Shown one piece after another: positions 44,293-53,448 of a stretch of 64,000 bases of DNA. Under the pieces are notes generated by a model that had not been told where the DNA came from, ran no database searches, and saw only the letters and a program-made list of their open reading frames with translations. This stretch comes from an uncultured Parabacteroides sp. (GTDB taxonomy: Bacteria; Bacteroidota; Bacteroidia; Bacteroidales; Tannerellaceae). The stretch's first letter is position 1. Each line of letters starts with the position of its first letter. Position numbers and translations under genes: made by a program. The stretch spans positions 1-64,000 of the forward strand of contig CAKUZF010000007.1 in NCBI GenBank assembly GCA_934718155.1, written 5' to 3'.

Positions 44293-45787
44293 AGGTGAAA
44301 TCCATCTTTTTCTCTAAGGAAAGACCCGTTTCAAAATCATGCAAGGTGAGCTTACGAATCTTATAATAGCTCAACCAGTAGTTTTGCAAAGCCTGTATGT
44401 AGTTGCGTCGGGAGTCTTGCTGGCGGTTGAGCGACAAGGTCAGGCTGTTGATATCGGCTTTGCCTATCACGAAGCGTTGCTTAGTCTCCTCATAGGCCAT
44501 CAAAGCCAAGTCGAGCGCATCCTCCGCACTGTTGATCAATCGCTGCTGTACGTTGAACTCACTGACTGTCATCACCACATCCTGCTCCAAGTTCTGCTCT
44601 TTCTGTTGCGCAGAGGTCTCGGCTACTTTCAAGTTGCTCTTGGCAATGTTATGTTTACCCTTGCGCACGCCCCAATCCACCAATGGGATTGACACGGAGA
44701 TTGATACTAGGTCTTGCTGCATCGGGCTCTTATAAACCTCATTGAATTTAGGAGCCACCTGGCTAAAGCCTACACTAGCATTGAGAGAGGCGTTGAAAAG
44801 TGTCTCCTTGCGGGTCTTGTCGACAAGTTGTTCTGCCTCCAATACATCTTGCTTCGTCTTCAAGAACTCAGGATTGTTCGCCCGTGCGAAGGAAAGCGCC
44901 TCATCTACATTCACTCCCATTTCAGAAGGACGTGAAGGCAATCGAAGCACAATAGGCGTGTTCTTATCGAAGTTCAGATAGGAGGCAAGCCTAAACATCG
45001 AACGCTTCAGGTTGATTTCGGCATTCTCGAAACTGTTGCGGGCATTGACAGCCTCCAAGCGAAGGGTCAACAGGTCAGCCTTGCTGATCGAGGCAATCTT
45101 CAAACGCTCCTCTCCTATGCGATAAAGGGTATCGGCCGTTGCCAGTTGCTCTTTAGCCATGTCGTGCTCCATTTGCGCCATCGCCAACGCAAAGAAATAG
45201 GAGGTGGCCTGCTCACTGATCTCCTCCATGTTATAAATTAGCTCTTTCTTCACCTTCTCATATTTCAAAGGCTCGATCTTCTTCGCCCAATAAAAGGGAT
45301 TGTAGCCCACCAAACTTTGGACGTAGCCGATGCGAATCGGCACCGAACGAAACTGATTGAACGTGCTTGCACCAAAATAGCGCATATAGTCAAGATCGGT
45401 ATCCACATAGAAGCTACCTCCCAACAAGTCGAAATTCTGCTTCACTTGTAGTTGCGCACCCGCATAGAACAATTGCTGCTTACGATACTCATCTATATCC
45501 GACTCGGAATCATAACGTTTGGTCATATCACGATTGTATTGCGCAGGTGTTACATAAAGCGTCAAACTAGGCAATCGCTCCGCCTTATAGTTGCGAAACT
45601 CCCAATAGCCAGAGAGGTAGACATTACGCATCCGAAAGGCGGCTAACGAGCTATCGGTAGCCAACGAGATCGCCCGATCCAGCGTGAGCAACACTGGTTG
45701 TTGGCCTGCAGCCGTAGTCACGACCCAACACATAAGAGCCCAAACGGCTACTTTCCCTATTCTTTTCCAAATCATTTTCTTGTTCAT
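44282..45787 (-). CDS. TolC-family outer membrane efflux protein
   Basis: A 501-residue outer-membrane channel with an N-terminal signal (about 10-28, VAVWALMCWVVTTAAGQQ). The two outer-membrane-efflux repeats are long coiled-coil helices, one around IGEERLKIASISKADLLTLR and one around TKQRFVIGKADINSLTLSLN. It sits between the two RND genes and overlaps each by 4 to 11 bp, so all are translated together. Confidence 0.93.
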   Translation of the reverse strand: MNKKMIWKRIGKVAVWALMCWVVTTAAGQQPVLLTLDRAISLATDSSLAAFRMRNVYLSGYWEFRNYKAERLPSLTLYVTPAQYNRDMTKRYDSESDIDEYRKQQLFYAGAQLQVKQNFDLLGGSFYVDTDLDYMRYFGASTFNQFRSVPIRIGYVQSLVGYNPFYWAKKIEPLKYEKVKKELIYNMEEISEQATSYFFALAMAQMEHDMAKEQLATADTLYRIGEERLKIASISKADLLTLRLEAVNARNSFENAEINLKRSMFRLASYLNFDKNTPIVLRLPSRPSEMGVNVDEALSFARANNPEFLKTKQDVLEAEQLVDKTRKETLFNASLNASVGFSQVAPKFNEVYKSPMQQDLVSISVSIPLVDWGVRKGKHNIAKSNLKVAETSAQQKEQNLEQDVVMTVSEFNVQQRLINSAEDALDLALMAYEETKQRFVIGKADINSLTLSLNRQQDSRRNYIQALQNYWLSYYKIRKLTLHDFETGLSLEKKMDFTYGF

Positions 45788-48700
45788 CGAGCTTCCCTCC
45801 TAAATATATACCAATAAACCAATGGAATAATAAACAGACTGACCAACGTGCCAATCAGCATGGCCGACATCATTGCAATCGCAAGCGGCTGCTGCAACTC
45901 GCTTCCCATATCCTGCGAGAAGAGCAACGGAACCATACCGAATATGGTGGTCAACGAGGTCATGACAATAGGGCGTAAACGCCTCCGCCCTGCCTCATGA
46001 ATGGCCTCCAACAAAGGTGTGCCTTCCTGTCGCAAAGCGTTGATAGCGTCGATCTTCAGAATCGAGTCGTTGATGATGATACCGCAAGTCACCACAATAC
46101 CTATCGCGCTCATCAAGTTAAGCGTATGGCCACAAATCCAAAGCACCAGCAGAGCCATCGCCACATCGATGGGGATCTCTAATAAAACGATCAACGGCTG
46201 CAGGAAACTCTCGAACTGAGCTGCCAAGATGAAATACATCAGCAAAATAGAGACAAATAGAATCACCACCAGTTCGCTCAGCATCTGTTGATTGGCGAAC
46301 ACTCCGCCCGAGAAATCCACATCCCAGTTCGCAAGCTCGCCAGCCGATTTAGCCACAGAGGCGACCTCCTCCTCCTTCGTCAATGAGCGAATCGCTCGCA
46401 TCAAGCCATCGGCATCCTTCACATCGTAAAACTTGTAGGGAATGAACTCGCCTTGTTTCCCAGCCGTAAGCGTCTGCAAATCCTCACCTGGAGTGACCGC
46501 CAGCAAACTGCTGAGAGGAACCATCCGGTGCTGACCGGCCTCATCAGGCAAGGTGCGCACAAAGGTCTGCCGCAACACCTCCTCTACGGTTCGCTCCGAA
46601 CCAACAATGGTGATGGGTAAATATTGCTGATAGGAGCGCAACACGGCTACCTCATTCTTTTGGAAAGCCGCACGCAACATTCGGTAGACTTCCGACTCTT
46701 CAACCCGATAGAGCAACAGACGTTGCTGGTCGATAGCAAGATTCAGCTGCCTATCGAAAGCAACACCTGAAGGTGCCATTCCCGTACGACGCTTCATAGC
46801 TTGCTCCAAAGCTCTCAATTGCTCCGCATCCACCGCTTGCTGCCTGTTACGCTGATAGAACTCGGCCACCACATCGGCCTCACCCGTTTCAAACAGCTGC
46901 TCGAAAGCACTCTCAGGCGGAGCGAACGTAAAGATCGCTTGCGGATAATGCTGTTGCAGCCACTGTTCTACAGCCTGCTGCAAGGATACCACCTCCGACG
47001 GCTCGTTCATCTTGAAATAAAGTTCACACTCCGACACCGCCAATGCTTGATCTCTATCCAGCAAAAATTGCTGCTGCCCGATATAGGCTGTATGCAAAGC
47101 ACCCAACTGTTCGACATCAGCAAAAAGCGCACTCACTCGCGCCTTGTTCTCCGCCACATATATCGGTTCATTCCAAGCCACTCGAACAATCAATTCCCGT
47201 TGGTCAATTTCTGGCATACGGCTCTTGGGTATCGCATAAAAGAGCAAAACACAAAGGGGCAACGTCAGTCCCACCCCGATGAGGCAAGTGTGCTTGTGAG
47301 CAAACACCCAATCAATGCCCGCATCATAGAAGCGATCCAACGCATGCGCCTCTATCGGCCGGAAGAAACGGTTCGCCCAGGTGCGCAATCTACTGTCGGG
47401 CAAACCATAAATCCATTTATACAACACCGGGAGCAGCATGATACCTGTTACATAGGAGGTCAACAGACCTACCGTAACGGCGAAAGCCTGGTCATAGAAG
47501 ATGGCTCCCGCTATGCCGCTCATAAATACCAGAGGCACAAAAACTGCAATCGTGGTGAAGGTAGAGCTCAGCATCGGTGTGATCACCTCTGAAGTTCCCC
47601 GATCGCAAGCCGCCTCCAAAGTTTCTCCTCTCGCCCGGTATTGGGCGATATTCTCGGTCACGATAATCGCACTATCAATCATCATGCCCAAGGCCAAAAT
47701 CAAGCCCGACAACGAGATAATGTTGAGCGACAAATGGAAAAGATAGAAAAATAGGAAGCTCATCACCAAGCTCACGACCATGCTCAATCCAATCACGGCT
47801 GGGCTCTTCATGTCGCCTAAGAAGAATAACGCCACCACAAAAATAAAGAGGAACCCTAATGTTAGATTCTGTTTAAGGTTATCGATCGTGAAGTTCAGCA
47901 GTTCAGTCTGATCGCGAGAAATCGTGAAATCGATGTCAGGATTCAAGGTCTGGAAATAGTCTATCACCTCGCTCAGTGCCTCCTCCAGATCTGCCATGTT
48001 CTCGTCAGCTTGCTTGATGACCGACAAGGTAACCGCTCGCTTTCCTTTCGCCATCGAAAGACCGGTTTCAGTCTCGGGCACAACCTCCACTCGAGCTAGA
48101 TCCTTCAGTTGTAATAAGCGTTCGCCCGCTTGCAAGTAAATGGCCTCCACATCCTCAGGCGTACGCAAGACCGATGCGAAACGAATGTTGTAAACATAGT
48201 AGCCATCCTTCACAACCATACTGCCCGGATCGACATTATTCGCAGCTAAAGCCTGCTCCACATCTGCATCGGTCAGTCCCGCCAACGCCATTTTTCGCTC
48301 GTCAGGCTGGATACGAACCTGCTTGCTCACCAAGCCCGTCATATCCACCATCGCAACCTCAGGCAACTGCTCGATACGTCGCTTCACGACCTGTTCGGCC
48401 AGTTCACAAAGGGCCAAAAAGCCTTCCTCACTATCATCATCCTTCAAAGTAAGGTTCAAGCAAAACACCGGGATATCTGTCGCACTTGCCTTCACCACAC
48501 GTGGACGATCTACCTCCCTCGGCAAGTAGTTCATGGCCGCATCGATTTTCTCGTTCACTTCGATGAATGCTAAATCCGTATCCGTACCAAAATCGAAACT
48601 AAGGCGCACGATAGCGGCCCCATCACGTGTCTCGCTATGTATATCTCGCAGACCTGCCACCTGCATCAGCTGTAAGCGCACCGGTTTCACGACCGTATTC

Positions 48701-48873
48701 TCCAACTCACGAGCCGAACGATTCGCCCCACTCACCTGCACTGTAATCTCTGGAATCGCAATATCGGGCAAGAGCGAGACAGGTAAAGTGAAATAGGTTG
48801 CCAATCCCAAAAGGAAGAAGGCCGTAAAAGCCATCAACACCGCAATAGGCCGTTGTAACAAGAAGCGAATCAT
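45784..48873 (-). CDS. RND efflux permease, first of two
   Basis: A 1029-residue hydrophobe/amphiphile-type RND pump. It begins MIRFLLQRPIAVLMAFTAFF and has LPVSLLPDIAIPEITVQVSG in the first porter region. Helix 4 reads LALGMMIDSAIIVTENI and helix 10 GIVVTCGIIINDSILKID, both departing from the AcrB Asp-Asp and Lys. It overlaps the adaptor gene upstream and the TolC gene downstream by 4 bp each. Substrates are not predictable from sequence. Confidence 0.94.
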   Translation of the reverse strand: MIRFLLQRPIAVLMAFTAFFLLGLATYFTLPVSLLPDIAIPEITVQVSGANRSARELENTVVKPVRLQLMQVAGLRDIHSETRDGAAIVRLSFDFGTDTDLAFIEVNEKIDAAMNYLPREVDRPRVVKASATDIPVFCLNLTLKDDDSEEGFLALCELAEQVVKRRIEQLPEVAMVDMTGLVSKQVRIQPDERKMALAGLTDADVEQALAANNVDPGSMVVKDGYYVYNIRFASVLRTPEDVEAIYLQAGERLLQLKDLARVEVVPETETGLSMAKGKRAVTLSVIKQADENMADLEEALSEVIDYFQTLNPDIDFTISRDQTELLNFTIDNLKQNLTLGFLFIFVVALFFLGDMKSPAVIGLSMVVSLVMSFLFFYLFHLSLNIISLSGLILALGMMIDSAIIVTENIAQYRARGETLEAACDRGTSEVITPMLSSTFTTIAVFVPLVFMSGIAGAIFYDQAFAVTVGLLTSYVTGIMLLPVLYKWIYGLPDSRLRTWANRFFRPIEAHALDRFYDAGIDWVFAHKHTCLIGVGLTLPLCVLLFYAIPKSRMPEIDQRELIVRVAWNEPIYVAENKARVSALFADVEQLGALHTAYIGQQQFLLDRDQALAVSECELYFKMNEPSEVVSLQQAVEQWLQQHYPQAIFTFAPPESAFEQLFETGEADVVAEFYQRNRQQAVDAEQLRALEQAMKRRTGMAPSGVAFDRQLNLAIDQQRLLLYRVEESEVYRMLRAAFQKNEVAVLRSYQQYLPITIVGSERTVEEVLRQTFVRTLPDEAGQHRMVPLSSLLAVTPGEDLQTLTAGKQGEFIPYKFYDVKDADGLMRAIRSLTKEEEVASVAKSAGELANWDVDFSGGVFANQQMLSELVVILFVSILLMYFILAAQFESFLQPLIVLLEIPIDVAMALLVLWICGHTLNLMSAIGIVVTCGIIINDSILKIDAINALRQEGTPLLEAIHEAGRRRLRPIVMTSLTTIFGMVPLLFSQDMGSELQQPLAIAMMSAMLIGTLVSLFIIPLVYWYIFRREAR

Positions 48874-49931
48874 TGCTCAACTACCGTTACAGGCGCCTCA
48901 TGCGCCAAATTGATATTGCCGCTAATAATCACCTGGTCTCCTACTTTCAAGCCTTCTACAACCGTACAGCTCTCGGCGTTCTCCAAGCCCGTACGTACAT
49001 AGTTCCAATGGGCTTTCCCATCTACCAAGGTAAAGACTACCTGTTTTCCCGAGCGAAGCACTACCGCCGATTTCGGTATCACCAGTTGCTTACCCAGCGA
49101 ACGCCGCACGCTCACCTTCACATTCATGCCCTCAAACAACCGTTTATCGGCCTGCACGGAGGCCTTAACACGCACCATCCCCGACTCATCCACGATCGGG
49201 TTGATCGACGAGATACGCCCTTGTACCTTCAAGTCGGAAGAGGCAAAGGGAGCCACCTCCACCTGGTCGCCCTCTTGAATCAATGGCAACTCGTTTTCCA
49301 ACACGGTGAAATCGGCCTCCAAACTCGAAGGGTCGATCACGGTGCAGAAAGGCTCTGAGTCGGGGAGATTTCCTTGTCGAGAAAACAAATTAGCAATCAA
49401 ACCATCAAAAGGAGCTACTAATGTGCCTTGCTCTCGTTCCCTGATTGCCATTGAATAAGCAGACTCAGCCTGTTCATAACCACTCTTCAACTTCGCCAAA
49501 CGCAAAATCGATGCGGGCACCTTGGCAGAATCGGCCAACATGAATCCTTGACCGATCAACACATCTTGCATCTCCAGCCGAGCCTTATCCAATGCATCAA
49601 TGGCCTGATCCACGTCATGTTGCAATTTGAATCCATCCAATTCTGCAAGCTTGGCTCCTTTGTGTACCCGATCGCCATTCTTCACATATATACGATTGAT
49701 AACAGCCATAGATTCAAAGCGCAAATCCACTCTCCGCTTAGCCGTAAGCTTTCCATTGCTAATCAATTCATGTTGAAAGTCAACCTCCGCTAAAGGCTGC
49801 ACCGTCACGACACTTGCCTCCTCGGGCAAGACCGTATCAACCATCTCTTGCGGTTCCTCCTTCGGGCCATTGCAAGCCACGCATCCACATAATAGCGTGG
49901 TTACGAATAAGATCTGCAGTTTCGTATTCAT
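48870..49931 (-). CDS. RND periplasmic adaptor (membrane fusion protein)
   Basis: A 353-residue lipoprotein (signal ending LLCGCVAC, lipidated Cys20). It links the RND pump to the TolC channel. The barrel-sandwich parts are IYVKNGDRVHKGAKLAELDG and TLVAPFDGLIANLFSRQGN, a short helical hairpin lies between them, and a beta-barrel with a C-terminal membrane-proximal domain follows (VRRSLGKQLVIPKSAVVLRS). It is the first gene of the four-gene operon, with its -7 box at 49964. Confidence 0.94.
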   Translation of the reverse strand: MNTKLQILFVTTLLCGCVACNGPKEEPQEMVDTVLPEEASVVTVQPLAEVDFQHELISNGKLTAKRRVDLRFESMAVINRIYVKNGDRVHKGAKLAELDGFKLQHDVDQAIDALDKARLEMQDVLIGQGFMLADSAKVPASILRLAKLKSGYEQAESAYSMAIREREQGTLVAPFDGLIANLFSRQGNLPDSEPFCTVIDPSSLEADFTVLENELPLIQEGDQVEVAPFASSDLKVQGRISSINPIVDESGMVRVKASVQADKRLFEGMNVKVSVRRSLGKQLVIPKSAVVLRSGKQVVFTLVDGKAHWNYVRTGLENAESCTVVEGLKVGDQVIISGNINLAHEAPVTVVEQ

Positions 49932-49963
49932 CTTTTGTATGTGTTTTCGATATTATCCATGCA

Positions 49964-49971
49964 CAAAAGTA
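49964..49971 (-). promoter_or_regulatory. -7 box of the efflux operon
   Basis: TACTTTTG on the minus strand, 33 bp before the adaptor ATG. No regulator gene or clear operator lies beside it. Confidence 0.5.
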
Positions 49972-50001
49972 AATTCTTTTCCTAAAACCATTCCCTCCTT
50001 T

Positions 50002-50049
50002 AAAAGACAATAGGTGGACCGGAAATTTTCGGTCCACCTATTGTCTTTT
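50002..50049 (-). terminator. Strong terminator with a 20-bp stem
   Basis: AAAAGACAATAGGTGGACCG and CGGTCCACCTATTGTCTTTT are perfect 20-bp arms around an 8-base loop. It directly follows the small gene at 50050 and precedes the efflux operon promoter. Confidence 0.92.
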
Positions 50050-50379
50050 TCACTTCTCCTTAGCAAACATTCTGTCTAAATCGTCTTGGGAATAAGGACA
50101 AGGTTCATTTCGTAGCTTAGCCAACCGAAACTGGCGACAAGCTCTGACAATCGAATCCTCTTCGAAACATTTGAAAAGTGTCTCCTGCAAAGCATCCAAA
50201 CGATCGATATCCGCCTCTGGAAACAGGCCACACTCTTCATAACTGACTCCTTTCTGCGGCACCACCTCATGGTAATAATACGACCAAACCAAAAAACGCA
50301 TACAAACGTCTGGTGTCATGATAATCTCCTGCATTTTGCTCTTATTGTTTTGTTGAATAATCAGATTAATCGCATGCAA
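50050..50379 (-). CDS. Small hypothetical protein
   Basis: An unrecognised 109-residue frame ending right at a strong terminator, which supports it being a gene. MTPDVCMRFLVWSYYYHEVV, then acidic DIDRLDALQETLFKCFEEDS and a basic, Arg-rich segment, suggest a small helical cytoplasmic protein. A start at 50334 (MQEIIMTPD, 94 residues) is equally possible. It lacks a clear -7 box and has no obvious partner. Confidence 0.55.
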   Translation of the reverse strand: MHAINLIIQQNNKSKMQEIIMTPDVCMRFLVWSYYYHEVVPQKGVSYEECGLFPEADIDRLDALQETLFKCFEEDSIVRACRQFRLAKLRNEPCPYSQDDLDRMFAKEK

Positions 50380-50425
50380 AACACTTCTACTGCTGTGTTA
50401 GTGCCTGCCTTGATAGAAATAAATT

Positions 50426-50457
50426 GGGGTAAACTTGCCTCACGGAAAGTTTACCCC
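50426..50457 (-). terminator. Terminator of the V-ATPase operon
   Basis: GGGGTAAACTT and AAGTTTACCCC form an 11-bp stem, about 40 bp beyond the subunit K stop. Confidence 0.8.
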
Positions 50458-50493
50458 GATCATTTTATTAAACTATGAATGAAAAAAATCAAA

Positions 50494-50916
50494 TTAGATC
50501 AAGAATGTACCTACCAATGCCAAGATTGCATAGAACTCCGGCAGAGCGGCATAGATCATCGTGTTAGTCTGCACGTCGTGACCCTGAGCCATACCAGCGA
50601 TACCATTTGCACAAAGTTGACCCTGACGAATAGCGGTGAGCAAGAATACCATACCCACGCAGATACCCATACAGAACTTCAGCAACGCATTGTCGGGAGT
50701 GATTGTGCCCGCTGTCATGAATGCAACGAAGCCATACAAACCCTGAGAAGCAGGCATAGCCGAAAGAATCATGTAACCAGCCGACTTTGAAGGATCTTTC
50801 TTCAAAGCACCTTCAGCCGCATTAGCTGCGATTGTTGTGCCATAGCAGCTACCAATTCCTGAGAGGGCTAACATCAAGCCTACGCCCAAATAACCTAATA
50901 AAAGTGTAAAGTCCAT
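50494..50916 (-). CDS. ntpK: V-type ATPase subunit K (proteolipid)
   Basis: Ion-carrying rotor-ring subunit: 140 residues with four helices in two hairpins, a doubled proteolipid. The ion-binding Glu127 is in helix 4 (AALPEFYAILALVG). Ser57-Gln58 in helix 2 (PASQGLYGF) and Gln98 (AIRQGQ) match positions that ligate Na+ in Enterococcus hirae NtpK, so Na+ coupling is plausible. It is the last gene of the operon, 51 bp after subunit I. Confidence 0.94.
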   Translation of the reverse strand: MDFTLLLGYLGVGLMLALSGIGSCYGTTIAANAAEGALKKDPSKSAGYMILSAMPASQGLYGFVAFMTAGTITPDNALLKFCMGICVGMVFLLTAIRQGQLCANGIAGMAQGHDVQTNTMIYAALPEFYAILALVGTFLI

Positions 50917-50967
50917 AATGATTATGTTTTAAAGTTGTTATTAAATACGAATTATTTGATTGATTAT

Positions 50968-52812
50968 TTATTCTTCTTCTGTAGATGAGGAGAAGGGCTT
51001 ATAGGCCACTCCTCGACCATCATATCCTGAATTCTTGAAATATTCCACAAATGTCAAACGGATGGAGTGTACATAGCCACTCAGACAAGAGAGGCCGATA
51101 TTCAGACCGTGACCGAACACGAAGATCAAGCCAAAGCAAATCCAGCCAGGGATGCCGAAAAGGAAATCACCCATACCGTCGCGCAACTGCATACCCAGCG
51201 AGTTGAACACACCTCCCAGCATACCGCCAGCCAATCCCAAGGCATAGAGACGGAGATAAGAAAGCAGGTCTCCCATCAAGCCTGTGGCCATGTTATAAGT
51301 GTCCCACAAACCTGCGCCTACGTTGATAAACACATTACGCTTGATGTTGTTGAGCAGGTAGATGCCAATGGCCGAAATGCCACTCACTATCAAGAAAGCC
51401 ACCTTAGCCGTCTCCATATCCAAGAGGTTCAGATAGGTCAATGTAGCGATCGTCACGGTGCCACCCACAAAGAGCAACCAGCCCCATGCGGAAAGCGCAT
51501 TCTTGAAACCATAGCGCACCGTAGCGCAAACCGCCTTCACCACCATAGCGAAGCAAATATGGAACATACCGACAACGAGGGCAAACACCATGGTGTTGTC
51601 GTAGGCCGTATCGCCATACTTGCCAACAATCATGCACTGCTTAATCCACTCCGGCAAGTCAAGCTTAACCAGCTCTACGCCAAAGAAGGTTCCTACCAAA
51701 GCGCCCACCACTGTCGTAGCCGCACCCAAGGTAATGAGCAGGTTCATCATGCCCGCCATCGATTTGCTCACCTTCGTCTTCAGGTAGATACCCAAGACAA
51801 TCAGCAACAAGCCATAACCGGAATCGCCCACACACAAACCAAAGAAGAGCGCATAAAAGGGAGCCAACAAAGGAGTCGGGTCGAACTCGCCATAGTCGGG
51901 CATGCCATACATCTTCGTCAATGTCTCGAAAAGACGGGTCACAGCGTTGTTCTTCAGCTTAATCGGTGCGTTATCCTCCTTTTCGGCCGGACGCATCTCA
52001 TAGTAAACTCCGCTCTCTTCGAGCATCGCCTTAACAGCTGCACTATTCTCTTCGGGCACCCAGCCCTCGAGCAACACCAAAGCTCCATCTGCCATACGCT
52101 CACCTCCCAAAGAGACCTTCGTCATCTCGATCTCGCCCGCCAAGGATTTCAAAGCGGCTTCCACAACAGGAATGCCAGCCAAACTGGTTTTAGCGAGGTT
52201 TTGCTTAGCTTGCTCACACTCTGCTAACAACTCTTTTCGCTGAGCCATCAATGCAGAGAGGCTCTGATGGGGCAAACGAATCGTCTCGGCTTCCAGTTCG
52301 ACTGGAGCGGGATTGACCGTCACAAAATTACACTGTCCACCCTTCACGGCAACCACCGTTGCGTGATACTCTTCCGTCCAAGCGGGATCGAACTGCTTCT
52401 CAGGGCAAGCGAAGAACTGCATCACCCAGCCATTTGCCTGCAAGGCATCGATCGTATTCCAATCAAACTCGCCCCACGGCTCCAGCTGCGCAATCTCACG
52501 CTCTACGGCTGGAAGCTGAGCTGTCAACTGCTGCAATTGACTCTGACGTAACTCGAAAACAGACAGGATCTCGTCGACAGAGGCCTGACTGGCAGAGGCT
52601 GACGGAGTAGCTCCGGCCGCCCATGTACTCATCTCCTTAAGCACATTCTTATAAGCGGAGCGACGTTGCAACAGTGCCTGCAACTCCTCATTACCTTCGC
52701 CCTGCTGGCGCAACTCCACGTGCACTACGCCCAACTCACGCAATCGTTCCAAGAAGTGCTCATATTCCTTATGATAGATAAGGAAGGTCAGTTTATCCAT
52801 TTTCGCAATCAT
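50968..52812 (-). CDS. ntpI: V-type ATPase subunit I (stator)
   Basis: A 614-residue stator protein. The N-terminal cytoplasmic half (about 1-320) is coiled-coil and holds the peripheral stalks. The C-terminal half has about eight helices, beginning FFGLCVGDSGYGLLLIVLGI and including LLSYLRLYALGLAGGMLGGV, which carries the essential Arg of the ion half-channel. It overlaps the subunit D gene by 4 bp. Confidence 0.94.
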   Translation of the reverse strand: MIAKMDKLTFLIYHKEYEHFLERLRELGVVHVELRQQGEGNEELQALLQRRSAYKNVLKEMSTWAAGATPSASASQASVDEILSVFELRQSQLQQLTAQLPAVEREIAQLEPWGEFDWNTIDALQANGWVMQFFACPEKQFDPAWTEEYHATVVAVKGGQCNFVTVNPAPVELEAETIRLPHQSLSALMAQRKELLAECEQAKQNLAKTSLAGIPVVEAALKSLAGEIEMTKVSLGGERMADGALVLLEGWVPEENSAAVKAMLEESGVYYEMRPAEKEDNAPIKLKNNAVTRLFETLTKMYGMPDYGEFDPTPLLAPFYALFFGLCVGDSGYGLLLIVLGIYLKTKVSKSMAGMMNLLITLGAATTVVGALVGTFFGVELVKLDLPEWIKQCMIVGKYGDTAYDNTMVFALVVGMFHICFAMVVKAVCATVRYGFKNALSAWGWLLFVGGTVTIATLTYLNLLDMETAKVAFLIVSGISAIGIYLLNNIKRNVFINVGAGLWDTYNMATGLMGDLLSYLRLYALGLAGGMLGGVFNSLGMQLRDGMGDFLFGIPGWICFGLIFVFGHGLNIGLSCLSGYVHSIRLTFVEYFKNSGYDGRGVAYKPFSSSTEEE

Positions 52813-53429
52813 ACGGCAACCTCCTCCTCTTCTTTCGCTTTACGCTTTTCTTGATTTGCTCTCATAATCTTCTGCGACGACTTAGAAAGGCTCTCCTCGT
52901 CTTCCATGAATCGTTTCACCTTTCGGATCGCATCCTTATAGCCAGGGATCTGAACCTTCTCGAAAAGATTCACCTTTTGAGTGGTCTTCTTCCTAGCGTG
53001 CTCCAGCAACTCCAGCTTCATGCCCTCAAACTCCGCCTCTATACCTGTACGGGCCAGTTTCTGCAACAAGGCCATACCATCGGCATACCATGCGGGGGCA
53101 TTGAAGAGACTGTAATGTCTGATCTCGAACTTAATCTCGTCTAACAACGGAACGACCACACCTGCGATCTTCTTCGTCGAGAGGGTCACATCCTTCACGG
53201 CGATCAGCTCAGGATTGAACTCGTTCCACAGAGCCACCATGCTCTCGTAGCTCTGCATCTCTTGCTCCAGCTGAAGTTCCAACTTGTCTACCTCATCCTT
53301 GGTGCGCTTCACCTCGATACGCAAGGCGCTCTCCTTACTCTTGATGGTAGGCAGCGAGCGCTCACGCATCTTCAGCTGCTTCTCCAATTGCTGAAGTGAC
53401 GTCTTATTATATTGAAACTTGATAGCCAT
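52809..53429 (-). CDS. ntpD: V-type ATPase subunit D (central stalk)
   Basis: Rotor axle of 206 residues, almost entirely coiled-coil. It begins with a basic FQYNKTSLQQLEKQLKMRER and has the family ending VNLFEKVQIPGYKDAIRKVK before a charged C-terminus. Subunit F, which normally caps this axle, is not encoded here. It lies 19 bp after subunit B. Confidence 0.93.
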   Translation of the reverse strand: MAIKFQYNKTSLQQLEKQLKMRERSLPTIKSKESALRIEVKRTKDEVDKLELQLEQEMQSYESMVALWNEFNPELIAVKDVTLSTKKIAGVVVPLLDEIKFEIRHYSLFNAPAWYADGMALLQKLARTGIEAEFEGMKLELLEHARKKTTQKVNLFEKVQIPGYKDAIRKVKRFMEDEESLSKSSQKIMRANQEKRKAKEEEEVAV

Positions 53430-53448
53430 TCTATACTTAACTTAGGAG

